Shown: piece by piece, positions 17,164 to 25,778 of the stretch
Layout of the letters: each line of letters starts with the position of its first letter
Numbering within the stretch: position 1 is the first letter of the stretch
Origin: an uncultured Dyadobacter sp.
GTDB lineage: Bacteria > Bacteroidota > Bacteroidia > Cytophagales > Spirosomataceae
Length of the DNA: 64,000 bases
Direction: 5' to 3'
NCBI RefSeq assembly: GCF_946482605.1
Contig: NZ_CAMLSE010000018.1
Location: 62,001 to 126,000, forward strand
Translations under genes and position numbers: made by a program
The notes under the pieces: model-generated
The model's database searches: none
Told to the model about the DNA's origin: nothing
What the model saw: only the letters and a program-made list of their open reading frames with translations

Positions 17164-17181
17164 GATGTAGTTGAATTATAA

Positions 17182-18945
17182 TCAGTAGGTCTGTTGCCGG
17201 TACGCCATGTTATAGCGTATTGCAAATGTAAAAACGTTGGAGTTCGTTGCTACATTTACATCCTGCGATTTCACTTTCCTGATTTGATAGCGGCCGTCCA
17301 AAAAGAGGTTGTGGGCCAATGAATAAGACAAACGAAGATCAGTAAATAATGTCGAAGCTTTGATACCCTGACCGATTTTCTGGCCTTCCTCACTCTCACC
17401 CTGGCGGTTTACACCCCGATCTTCATAGCTCTTCGAAATATCACCACCGAAATTTTTATAGGGGCCGGTAGTTGGGTCTTTGCCCTGGTCAGCCTTCATC
17501 ACGGTGCCGTAGAGCGACAGCCTTGGCGTGACTTTGTACCTCACGATCCCGAGATACTCCCGGAAATTCGCGCCCAGCGGGTGGGCCAGCGATTGCCCGT
17601 AATGCATGTAATTGCGCCCACCGTCTTTGTGCGAGTAGGTGTACGGGCGCACGACATTGTATTCTGCCTGTAAATCGAGGTTGGGAATTCCGAATGCGTC
17701 CACGTATTTGCCGCCAAGCTGAAAGCTGTATTTGTTAGTCCACGATTTGCTGCCGTTGAAAAGGTATTTGGTCAGGAATTCGTCCAACACAAACTGGCTG
17801 TAAATGGAAGCCTTCTTGCCCACCAGCCAACGGAAGTCAAAACCAAGTAATGCATTGTCCTGGCTACCGATGTAGGATTCGATGTAGCGGTAAAAAATAA
17901 TGGGGTTGAGGTAATTCAGGTCATATCCGCCGCCCACGGAGTCGCGGTTGAAAACTTCCGCTTCAAATACGCCAAAATTGATTTTATCAGTCAGGTTCAC
18001 GCTCAAATGGTGAATGGCGGCAAACTTCTTTCTTCGCAGAAATTCGGAGAAGGAATCCTTACCCCCGTCAATCATACTGGTCCAGAGGTTGGTATAATGA
18101 AATTTGCCAAGCTGGGTATCGACCCTCAGGAAAAGATAGGGGCTGCTGTTGTCGGACAGGATCAGCGAACGGTAGCCGCTGCCGAAAACATTGTAATCGT
18201 GACCGAACTTCACGTTAACCGCTTTGAGCGGCCGGAAGGTAATGTATCCCCTGGCCGAAAGGAAGTCAATGCCATGATTGCGGGTAACTTTCGCCAACCC
18301 TTCTCCCGGGAAACTAAATTCCGGTTTGAAAGCGTCAACATATCTTGGAAAACGACCCTGGCTGTCCGAAACGAATGTATAGAACCCCAGCTTATCGCCG
18401 ATCATCCCCCTGATTTCCACCCCTCTGGTCGTAAACCAAAGCGATTGGGTCGTATCGTAGCTGTTATCCTTGCCGATAAAGTTGGTGGTAGTAAAATTAA
18501 AATGGAGGTCGAAATCTTTGTTGTGGATGCTGTACAGGTCGGCCGGGTGATCGAAGAACTTTCTCTTTTTGCCGGGAGGAGGTGATTTGAACCAGCCCAG
18601 CCTTGCCAGCCTGGCATATTTGGCAGAGTCCGTTGCGACCATGCCCCTGGTCCATTCCCAGCTGTCTTCTCGCAGATAATCAATAGTTTCCCAATCGCGG
18701 TCGGTGAGCTCCATAGTTCCTTCTTTGAGGATGGAGTCGGTCAATGCAACCACCGCCTTTCTTTCAAACGGCTTTACATTGGAATGGAAACCCTCGGTGA
18801 ACTTGCCGCGCTTGATTTCGAGACGATCGATCAGGTGGTAGTAATCGTCATTGAATGGAACAAAAGAGCTTTGCGCTTGTACGTATGACAGGGATACCAG
18901 TGTAAAAAGCAGTATTTTAAAAGGCCGGATAATTCCTTGATACAT
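17182..18945 (-). CDS. Outer-membrane barrel protein of the Wzi/RemB type
   Basis: The chosen ATG at 18945 gives a clean signal peptide (MYQGIIRPFKILLF...YVQAQ). A TTG two codons upstream is also in frame. The mature protein (about 560 residues) is beta-rich with many aromatic strand ends and finishes FAIRYNMAYRQQTY. The segment KFGHDYNVFGSGYRSLILSD followed by LFLRVDTQLGKFHYTN resembles the capsule-assembly Wzi family and the related gliding protein RemB of Flavobacterium. Whether it binds capsule or acts in motility cannot be told. nadC begins 18 nt downstream. Confidence 0.65.
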   Translation of the reverse strand: MYQGIIRPFKILLFTLVSLSYVQAQSSFVPFNDDYYHLIDRLEIKRGKFTEGFHSNVKPFERKAVVALTDSILKEGTMELTDRDWETIDYLREDSWEWTRGMVATDSAKYARLARLGWFKSPPPGKKRKFFDHPADLYSIHNKDFDLHFNFTTTNFIGKDNSYDTTQSLWFTTRGVEIRGMIGDKLGFYTFVSDSQGRFPRYVDAFKPEFSFPGEGLAKVTRNHGIDFLSARGYITFRPLKAVNVKFGHDYNVFGSGYRSLILSDNSSPYLFLRVDTQLGKFHYTNLWTSMIDGGKDSFSEFLRRKKFAAIHHLSVNLTDKINFGVFEAEVFNRDSVGGGYDLNYLNPIIFYRYIESYIGSQDNALLGFDFRWLVGKKASIYSQFVLDEFLTKYLFNGSKSWTNKYSFQLGGKYVDAFGIPNLDLQAEYNVVRPYTYSHKDGGRNYMHYGQSLAHPLGANFREYLGIVRYKVTPRLSLYGTVMKADQGKDPTTGPYKNFGGDISKSYEDRGVNRQGESEEGQKIGQGIKASTLFTDLRLSYSLAHNLFLDGRYQIRKVKSQDVNVATNSNVFTFAIRYNMAYRQQTY

Positions 18946-19072
18946 AGGCAAAAAAATATCTTCTGATCACGCAAGTACAGCTCTTAGCGATAATTTTTAG
19001 AATTGGTGTTCCAAATTACGTCAATGAATTTGTATTATCTTGCATCGAGTAGTCTAAAAAACTGTCACATCC

Positions 19073-19717
19073 ATGTTTTTACTATCCCAGAAACCCTCCA
19101 TAGCGGATCACTATCTCGCGGAATTACGCGACGTAAATTGTCAGACAGACCGGATGAGATTCCGGCGCAACATGGAGCGACTGGGGGAATTACTTGCCTA
19201 CGAATTATCCAAAACCCTTACATACAAAACGGAGCAGGTAGAAACGCCACTGGGTACAGCATCCACCCGGTCGTTGCTGCAGCCGATGGTTTTGGCTACG
19301 ATCATGCGTGCGGGACTACCGTTCCACCAGGGCTTTTTGAATGTTTTCGATAAGGCCGACAATGCATTTGTAGGTGCGTACAGAGGGCATCATATCAATG
19401 CGGAGGAGGAATTCACCGTCGAAATGGACTACATTACCAGCCCCGACCTGACGGGTAAGATCCTGGTGATGATCGATCCGATGTTGGCCACCGGGCGGTC
19501 GATGGAAAAAGTTTACCATGCGTTACTGCGTTTTGGGATCCCCTCCCAAACGCACATCGCCTCCGTGATCGCCAGCCCCGAGGGTGTGGATTATCTCCGG
19601 AAAAGGATTCCGCAATGCCGTCTCTGGCTCGGAGCGGTGGATCAGAAGCTGAATGAACAGTATTATATAGTACCAGGCCTCGGCGACGCCGGCGACCTGG
19701 CCTATGGTGAAAAGTAG
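19073..19717 (+). CDS. upp: Uracil phosphoribosyltransferase
   Basis: Upp salvages uracil to UMP using PRPP. The 214-residue product has the PRPP-binding motif VMIDPMLATGRSM, the start-of-fold ADHYLAELRD, and the uracil-binding C-terminus IVPGLGDAGDLAYG. RTKxD-type N-terminal residues are altered (QTDRMRFRRNMERL), as in other Bacteroidota UPRTs. The ATG at 19073 places the first helix correctly. A TATCTTGC at 19036-19043 is a weak -7 candidate. It converges on the TonB receptor gene with 8 nt between stops. Confidence 0.94.
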   Translation: MFLLSQKPSIADHYLAELRDVNCQTDRMRFRRNMERLGELLAYELSKTLTYKTEQVETPLGTASTRSLLQPMVLATIMRAGLPFHQGFLNVFDKADNAFVGAYRGHHINAEEEFTVEMDYITSPDLTGKILVMIDPMLATGRSMEKVYHALLRFGIPSQTHIASVIASPEGVDYLRKRIPQCRLWLGAVDQKLNEQYYIVPGLGDAGDLAYGEK

Positions 19718-19725
19718 GTGTCAGC

Positions 19726-22700
19726 TTAGTTCAGCAACTCGTCGAACAATATCGATACATAATAGGTGCTGCCTACATTCGGGCTTGCATAGGATTGTAT
19801 GTATGATTTTCCAAACAAATTGGTCCCGCCCAGTTTAATAATCGATTTGATCAAAGGTATTTTCAAAGAGACCTGCGCATCCAGATTGTTGATCGCCGGT
19901 ACCAGCGTGTTGGAAAAAACCGGCACATCTGTGGTGGTAGGCACCACAAAGCTCGATTCCCACAAAAATGCCTGCTGATGCCGGAACACGACATTGAAAC
20001 CCCAGGTATTGCTGGTAGTAATGCGCCGTCCGAAATTCACATTATACCGGTATTTAGGTGTGTTGAATTGTGAGTACTGCACTTCCGGTGAAGGCTTGAA
20101 GTTGTGCAGCTCATTGTTGGCCAGGTTACCTCCTACATTGAAGCCTTTAGGCAATGCATAGTTCAATCCGATCGCAAAGCCCCGGGTCGTGATCGTCTCG
20201 CTGGTATTCACCGTGCGTGCATAGCCGGCATAATTTCCCACCCCGATGCCCGATTCGACCGGCAGACCGAGCGCAGCCGGTGCGGTTGGTACCACGATCA
20301 CCGTTCCACCCAGCAGGTTTTTGTATTTGCTGATGTAATAGTAGGCATCCACAAACAGCCTTTTTGCGATAATGCCTTTATAACCAATCTCATAAGATGC
20401 AATGCGCTCGGGTTTCATTTTAACTGGCTGATATTTAGGTAGTTTTTCCAGCGCATATGCCTTGGCCAGGTCAGGAAGGAGCCCGGGGACCTGCGCCGCG
20501 AGAATGCCCGGAAGTTGCGCGGCCAGCACCCCGGGAAGCGCCTGGTTGACGCCCGCCGTAATGGCCGCCTGGATGATCCCGGGATCATTGGGAACGGTGC
20601 CCGCGGCTACGCCCTGATTAACCTGCGCTGTTACCTGCGTGGTCACAGCCTGGGTAATGCTGGCTGTGGCTTGCTGGGTTACAGCCGCGGTGGCATACCT
20701 TTTCGCACTTTCTATGACCGAGGGGTCACTGTTGACGACATTCATGACGGCCGCTTCCGAAAGGTTCTGCCGGAGAATACCGCTCGAAAGATTGTACCGC
20801 GTGTCAAACTCGGGTAGCCCGCCCACGAGCGTGCCGGAAGGGGTTCTCAGGTCGATGTACTGGTTCTGGGTGGTGGGAATGCGAAAACCGGTCTGATACG
20901 AGAGACGGATATTATGGTCGCCGAAGGTCGTCACAGCCGAAACCCGTGGGGTAAACTGGCCGTCGAAATTCTCATTCTTATCGTAGCGGATCGAGCCCGT
21001 CAGTTTCAGGTGATCCGACAACAGGTTCTTGCCTGCCTGGACAAAAGCGCCAAACTCGTTGATCGGAATGCTTCCGTCCCGTCCCTCTTTGGTATCTGCA
21101 AAAAGCGTCCCGGCTGAGCGTAATGCATAAAGCCGGTAATTGGCACCAGCGATCAGCTCGAGAAAGCGTATCTGGTTTTTGAAATTGTAAAAACCTTCGG
21201 CATGATACATATTGGTACGATCGGCAAATCCTCCCCCGCCGTTGACGATCGGCATGTTGCGGTATTTGTCTAGCAACTGATCGAATGAAGCGCTTCCTGG
21301 CTGCGGCATTCCCTGGTCGGCGGCCTGCCGTGCGATGACGTGCGCGTCCGCTTCCGCGCTTCCGCCGCCGCGTGCGCCTACATAGGCACCTACGTACTGA
21401 CCAAACCAGGTATTATTGGGTTTAATCTCGCCGAGCATGGAAAAGGCGGCCAGACCGGTGAGATAAGACTTTCCGGAGCGTTCCTGTGTGGTGTAGGCCC
21501 TCACTGTGAAATTGTCCCCCCGGAGTTCCAGTTTAGCCTGGGTCAAATTAAAATTACGGAGAGAGTAACGCCCTGCGCCGGTATAAACGGTTGTACCGTA
21601 GCCGTAGTTGACCTGGGCAATTGCCTCTACTTTCTCATTCAGGCGGTAGTGTAATGCGGCATTGGCTTTGAAACTCTGGGTGTTATAATCCACGAGATCT
21701 TTTTCCCGGTAGCCGGTTCGGCTTACGAATGTGCTGGGGACGAGGCCGACAGCCTCCTGGGGAATCTGTCCTGCGGCTGCCAATGTTTTGGCTACCGCAT
21801 TGATATTGGTCTGGATTTCGTCGCCGTAGACGTTCACACCGTCGTAATCGAGGTCGGTGCCTTTGCTTCTGGTGGGATCGCCATTACCGCCTACATTGAG
21901 GTTGGTATAGTTGGTTGCTTCCCAGTCTTTGGCCTTGATGTACGACAGGTTGACCTTGAATGCAACCTTATTATTAAATGCTTTGGCATACCGGACTGTG
22001 GCATCGACAAAAGGTGTGGTGGCTTTGGAACGGCCGGATTCGTGCATTACCCCACCTTTGACATTGGCGCTCAAACCCTGATAGAGGAACGGGTTTTTGC
22101 TGTTCATCAGGATCAGGCCATTCACGGCATTTGGCCCGTACAACGCAGAAGCCGCGCCGGGCAATACTTCCACGCTTTCCACGTCCAGTTCCGACATTCC
22201 GATGATATTGTCGAGCGGAAAGTTCAGGCCGGGTGCCTGATTATCCATTCCGTCGATCATCTGCACCGTACGCGGATTACCTGTTGCCCCGAAACCCCGC
22301 ATGTTCACGGATTTGAACAGAACACCCTGGGTCGTCATGTCGATCCCTTTGAGGTTGGCGAGTGCATCGTAAAAATTGGTAGAAGGCGTATCGCGGATTC
22401 CCCGGATATCGAGCTTTTCGACGGCGACAGGTGATTTCATGACACTTTCCTCCACTTTCGACGCAGAAACGACGATCTCCCTGCCAAGAATGGGTTGCTC
22501 GGCCAACTTAATGTCGAGATTGGAAACGCTCGCCGTAACAGCTATTTCCTGTGATTGAAACCCTACTGATGAGATGATAATTGAAAACGGGGGATTTGAA
22601 GAAGTGGCAAGGGTAAATGCGCCTTTGGTATCCGTAATGGTACCTGCAACCTTACCCTGTATGCGGATGCTGACACCGGCAAGCGGTTCTCCGGTGACCG

Positions 22701-22809
22701 ACTCGGTCACCTTTCCAGTCAAACTAATCTGTGCGAAAGATTGTTGGCAAAGCAACAATAGGAAGAGACAGTACCGGGAAATTTTGAAGGACGTAGAGAT
22801 TGAATTCAT
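19726..22809 (-). CDS. TonB-dependent receptor with carboxypeptidase-regulatory domain
   Basis: A 1027-residue outer-membrane transporter. Signal peptide (1-26), CarboxypepD_reg_2 domain (about 28-110, LTGKVTESVTGEPLAGVSI), plug domain (about 115-230, with SVNMRGFGATGNPRTVQMID and PGAASALYGPNAVNGLI) and a 22-strand barrel ending in STYYVSILFDELLN. There is no SusD partner next to it, so a role in siderophore, vitamin or small-molecule uptake is as likely as glycan import. Between about residues 700 and 785 lies an Ala/Gln/Val-rich insert with short repeats (see separate entry). The upstream 289 nt to manC show no convincing promoter. Confidence 0.92.
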   Translation of the reverse strand: MNSISTSFKISRYCLFLLLLCQQSFAQISLTGKVTESVTGEPLAGVSIRIQGKVAGTITDTKGAFTLATSSNPPFSIIISSVGFQSQEIAVTASVSNLDIKLAEQPILGREIVVSASKVEESVMKSPVAVEKLDIRGIRDTPSTNFYDALANLKGIDMTTQGVLFKSVNMRGFGATGNPRTVQMIDGMDNQAPGLNFPLDNIIGMSELDVESVEVLPGAASALYGPNAVNGLILMNSKNPFLYQGLSANVKGGVMHESGRSKATTPFVDATVRYAKAFNNKVAFKVNLSYIKAKDWEATNYTNLNVGGNGDPTRSKGTDLDYDGVNVYGDEIQTNINAVAKTLAAAGQIPQEAVGLVPSTFVSRTGYREKDLVDYNTQSFKANAALHYRLNEKVEAIAQVNYGYGTTVYTGAGRYSLRNFNLTQAKLELRGDNFTVRAYTTQERSGKSYLTGLAAFSMLGEIKPNNTWFGQYVGAYVGARGGGSAEADAHVIARQAADQGMPQPGSASFDQLLDKYRNMPIVNGGGGFADRTNMYHAEGFYNFKNQIRFLELIAGANYRLYALRSAGTLFADTKEGRDGSIPINEFGAFVQAGKNLLSDHLKLTGSIRYDKNENFDGQFTPRVSAVTTFGDHNIRLSYQTGFRIPTTQNQYIDLRTPSGTLVGGLPEFDTRYNLSSGILRQNLSEAAVMNVVNSDPSVIESAKRYATAAVTQQATASITQAVTTQVTAQVNQGVAAGTVPNDPGIIQAAITAGVNQALPGVLAAQLPGILAAQVPGLLPDLAKAYALEKLPKYQPVKMKPERIASYEIGYKGIIAKRLFVDAYYYISKYKNLLGGTVIVVPTAPAALGLPVESGIGVGNYAGYARTVNTSETITTRGFAIGLNYALPKGFNVGGNLANNELHNFKPSPEVQYSQFNTPKYRYNVNFGRRITTSNTWGFNVVFRHQQAFLWESSFVVPTTTDVPVFSNTLVPAINNLDAQVSLKIPLIKSIIKLGGTNLFGKSYIQSYASPNVGSTYYVSILFDELLN
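20460..20705 (-). repeat. Low-complexity repeat insert inside the TonB receptor barrel
   Basis: The encoded segment (about residues 700-785) is built of VTQQ/ITQA/VTTQVTAQV units followed by three tandem octads of the form [LV]PG[IVL]LAAQ (LPGVLAAQ, LPGILAAQ, VPGLLPDL). The matching DNA near 20470-20545 shows a 24-bp imperfect period. It most likely forms an amphipathic helical extension of an extracellular loop. Confidence 0.75.
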
Positions 22810-23098
22810 GGTTTTTAATGGGCTGATGTTAGTAACAAGTTAATAAGAAATCAGGCTTGTTGTCATTGTGTCCTACTTTTTCTTCATACAGTTACAATGC
22901 TAAGATGAAGAGAATTTAAAAGCAAAAATGAATCGGTGTCAAAACCTGTATGTAATATTTGCCGGGAGGCCGCGCAGATGGCCGTGAACTAATTTTCCCG
23001 GACTTTTCGGAGGAGCGAATGGAGCATACTGACTCTTTATCATTAGTTTTGGGTGATTTTATTGAACGTTATAACAAAATATACCTTACAAAACACAA

Positions 23099-24166
23099 AT
23101 GCAGGATACTTATGTAATTATCATGGCAGGCGGTGTGGGCACCCGGTTCTGGCCTTTCAGCAGAACGGATTTCCCGAAGCAGTTCCACGATGTGCTCGGC
23201 ACAGGAAGGACGCTGTTGCAACAGACTGTCGACAGATTCGATGGCGTTTGCCCAATTGAAAATATTTATATAGTTACCAGTCAGGAGTATAAGGAGCTCA
23301 TTAAGCAGCAGATTCCGGAATTAACTGACGATCAGATCCTGCTCGAACCTCACCGGCGGAATACCGCGCCTTGCATTGCTTACGCTTGCTACAAAATTGC
23401 GGCCCGGAATCCGGATGCAAACGTGGTCGTAGCTCCCGCTGACCATATTATTCTAAAAGAGGAAGTATTCAAGGATACGATCAAGGTAGCACTTGGCGCT
23501 ACCCGGAATGAAGACATTCTGATAACGCTGGGTATTCAACCTACCCGTCCGGACACGGGTTATGGCTACATTCAGTACATTCCGGATAAATTGACGGTCA
23601 AAAAGGTTAAATCATTTACTGAAAAGCCACATCTGGAGCTCGCGCTGCAGTTTCTGGACAGCGGTGATTTTGTATGGAATGCCGGCATATTTGTGTGGAA
23701 TATCAATGCATTCAAAAAAGCATTGGAGCAATTCCAGCCCAATATCGCCGAGATTTTCCAGGGCGGAAACGACCATTATTATCTGGAAACCGAAGACAAT
23801 TTCGTTCAGCGGGCTTACCAGCATTGCGGCAGTATTTCCATTGATAACGGCATCATGGAAAAGGCCGAGAATGTGCACGTCGTTCTGGCCAGCTTCGGAT
23901 GGTCGGACCTGGGTACCTGGAAATCCATGTATGAAGTTTCGGAAAAGGACGAAAATCTGAATGTTGCGGATGGTAACCTTATCCTCCACAACACAACCAA
24001 CTCGATCATTAAAACACCAAAGGACAAGCTGGTGGTGATCAATGGCCTGGATGGCTTCATCGTCGCCGAATTCGACGGGGTGTTGCTGATCTGTAAAAAA
24101 GACGACGAACAAAAAGTGAAAGAGTTTGTGGCCCAGGCCAAAGAGCTCGACCCGAAATATGTTTAA
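23099..24166 (+). CDS. manC: Mannose-1-phosphate guanylyltransferase
   Basis: Makes GDP-mannose from mannose 1-phosphate and GTP, feeding surface polysaccharide and glycoprotein synthesis. The 355-residue protein is the single-domain type (no phosphomannose isomerase fusion). Signature AGGVGTRFWPFSRTDFPKQF, LLEPHRRNTAPCIAYA, VAPADHII, FTEKPH and WNAGIFVWN are all present. The ATG at 23099 directly precedes the nucleotide-binding strand. Upstream DNA is A/T-rich without a clear promoter box; a terminator hairpin follows 31 nt after the stop. Confidence 0.94.
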   Translation: MQDTYVIIMAGGVGTRFWPFSRTDFPKQFHDVLGTGRTLLQQTVDRFDGVCPIENIYIVTSQEYKELIKQQIPELTDDQILLEPHRRNTAPCIAYACYKIAARNPDANVVVAPADHIILKEEVFKDTIKVALGATRNEDILITLGIQPTRPDTGYGYIQYIPDKLTVKKVKSFTEKPHLELALQFLDSGDFVWNAGIFVWNINAFKKALEQFQPNIAEIFQGGNDHYYLETEDNFVQRAYQHCGSISIDNGIMEKAENVHVVLASFGWSDLGTWKSMYEVSEKDENLNVADGNLILHNTTNSIIKTPKDKLVVINGLDGFIVAEFDGVLLICKKDDEQKVKEFVAQAKELDPKYV

Positions 24167-24196
24167 TGCGGTTGGTGATTAATGGCCGCCGTTTGA

Positions 24197-24223
24197 AAAT
24201 CCAGGTCAATGTGGCCTGGATTT
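24197..24223 (+). terminator. Rho-independent terminator after manC
   Basis: AAATCCAGG (24197-24205) pairs perfectly with CCTGGATTT (24215-24223) around a 9-nt loop, followed by the T-rich TTTGTTGTTT. Confidence 0.65.
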
Positions 24224-24267
24224 GTTGTTTATAAATGTGTAAATTTGATTGGTGTTGAATCAAGACA

Positions 24268-24520
24268 ATGCTTGGCATGACGAATCACGAAATGAAAACC
24301 GGAGCAGTACGCCTCATAAACGAGATCAATGAGGATCGAATGGACGATTTGCTGTCGTGTCTTCGTGTTTTCAGAGAGCAGCAAGACTTTGACAACAGTG
24401 TCTATTCAAATTCTCCCGAAGTAATCGAATAACTCAACCGATCTCTACGCGAAGCCGAAAAAGGTCCTCTCTGCACAAATGAGGAAGTTTTTAAAGAAAT
24501 AAGGCGTGGTTTACGAGATA
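24268..24520 (+). pseudogene. Decayed antitoxin of a RelE/ParE-type module
   Basis: From ATG 24268 a 54-codon frame runs to TAA 24430-24432 (begins MLGMTNHEMKTGAVRLINEI, ends NSPEVIE). The same frame continues past the stop with LNRSLREAEKGPLCTNEEVF and KEIRR. The second part is typical of the C-terminal half of small antitoxins paired with RelE/ParE toxins in Bacteroidota. A stop codon therefore seems to split one antitoxin gene. It lies just ahead of a toxin remnant, and the normal antitoxin end overlapping the toxin start is not preserved in frame. Confidence 0.6.
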
Positions 24521-24552
24521 GAATGGACAGATCCAGCAAAGGAAAACTTCGC
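24506..24552 (+). pseudogene. 5' remnant of a RelE/ParE-type toxin gene
   Basis: GTG 24506 begins VYEIEWTDPAKENFAHS, a classic RelE/ParE toxin N-terminus (strand, then W-x-x-x-A-x-x-x). The similarity stops after about 16-17 codons, where the sequence becomes the antisense of the recF 3' end (recF stop at 24553-24555). The open frame goes on to 24883, but only as an antisense shadow of recF. The rest of the toxin, including its catalytic C-terminal half, is missing. Confidence 0.6.
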
Positions 24553-25650
24553 TCACTCCTTCAGCGCCTTTTCGATCTCAAAAAACCTGACATCAGCCTT
24601 CACATGCTCCAAAATCCTTTGTGAGCGTTCAGGGCGGGCATCGGTGATGAAGACCTGGCCGAGGAATCCGGTATCGATGAGCTCGATGAGTTTGTGGATC
24701 CGGCGGTCGTCGAGCTTGTCAAAAATATCGTCGAGCAGCAGGATCGGCGTTTTTTCCTTCTCTTCTTTCAGCAATTCGAATTGCGCGAGTTTCAACGCGA
24801 TCAAAAAAGACTTTTGCTGCCCCTGCGACCCGAACTTTTTCAGGGTAACTCCATCGATCTCGAAAACATACTCATCCTTGTGAACGCCTTTTCCCGTACG
24901 TTGCGCGTGCAGGTCGCGGCTGCGGTTACGGCGGAACTCGGCTGGAAAATCGGGGCTGGCTACTTCGCTTTCGTAGATCACATCCACTTTTTCGTGCCCG
25001 CTACTGAGGAATTCATAATATTTACAAAAAAGCGGGATGTATTTCTGCATGAAAACGTTGCGGTGCGTGTGGATCCGCTGGGAAAGTACGATCAGCGGTT
25101 CGTTATAGGTTTCCAGCAGATCTTCGTCGAGGTAATTCCGCTCCGCAAACAGTTTGAGCAGCCCGTTTCGCTGGGTTAGGATTTTGTTGTATTGGAGAAA
25201 ATCACCCAGATAGCCGGGTACAGCCTGTCCCAGCACACCATCAAAAAAGCGCCTGCGCTCTTCGCTGCCGTCCCGGATCAGGTCGGTATCGTCCGGGGCG
25301 ATCAATACCACGGGAAAAAGGCCAATATGGTCGCTCAAACGGTCATAATGCTTCTTGTCGGCCATGAAAACCTTTCGCTGGCCCCGTTGCAGGCTGCAAG
25401 TGATCTGGATGTGTTTCTCCGACTCGTTGAATACACCGTCAAGCAGGAAGAAATCGTTGGTATGGCGCACTCCCAGCGCGTCCTGATTGTGAAAAGCGCT
25501 TTTGGTAAGTGTAAGAAAATAGATTGCATCGAGGAGGTTTGTCTTGCCGCTGCCATTCTCCCCGACTATACAGTTCACATGTTTTCCAAAAGTGAAGGCC
25601 TTCTCCTCATAACTTTTAAAGTATGTAAGGTGGAGCTTTTCTAGCCACAT
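24553..25650 (-). CDS. recF: DNA replication and repair protein RecF
   Basis: RecF is an SMC-like ATPase that helps load RecA at gaps behind the replication fork. The 365-residue product has Walker A GENGSGKTNLLDAIYFLTL, the Q-loop region, the ABC signature-like SQGQQKSFLIALKLAQ and Walker B PILLLDDIFDKLD, then DARPERS near the C-terminus. MWLEKLHLTYFKSYE is a standard RecF start. It is not beside dnaA/dnaN here. Its 3' end abuts the decayed toxin-antitoxin locus; the C-terminal residues EKALKE are not obviously truncated. It is divergent from pdhA. Confidence 0.95.
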   Translation of the reverse strand: MWLEKLHLTYFKSYEEKAFTFGKHVNCIVGENGSGKTNLLDAIYFLTLTKSAFHNQDALGVRHTNDFFLLDGVFNESEKHIQITCSLQRGQRKVFMADKKHYDRLSDHIGLFPVVLIAPDDTDLIRDGSEERRRFFDGVLGQAVPGYLGDFLQYNKILTQRNGLLKLFAERNYLDEDLLETYNEPLIVLSQRIHTHRNVFMQKYIPLFCKYYEFLSSGHEKVDVIYESEVASPDFPAEFRRNRSRDLHAQRTGKGVHKDEYVFEIDGVTLKKFGSQGQQKSFLIALKLAQFELLKEEKEKTPILLLDDIFDKLDDRRIHKLIELIDTGFLGQVFITDARPERSQRILEHVKADVRFFEIEKALKE

Positions 25651-25778
25651 GAACTTCTTTGTTATTTAGTTTATGCTTATTTTCGCAAATCATTTGCGTG
25701 AGTACGGCAAAAAACAGACTCTGTTCAAACCACTAACTTTAAGACAAAGTTCTGTCTTTATAAACGAGAACCAAATAC

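Noticed and set aside
24506..24883. A 125-residue plus-strand ORF beginning with a toxin-like N-terminus
   Set aside because: Only the first 16-17 codons resemble RelE/ParE. The rest is the antisense of recF, so it is a truncated remnant and not a working gene.
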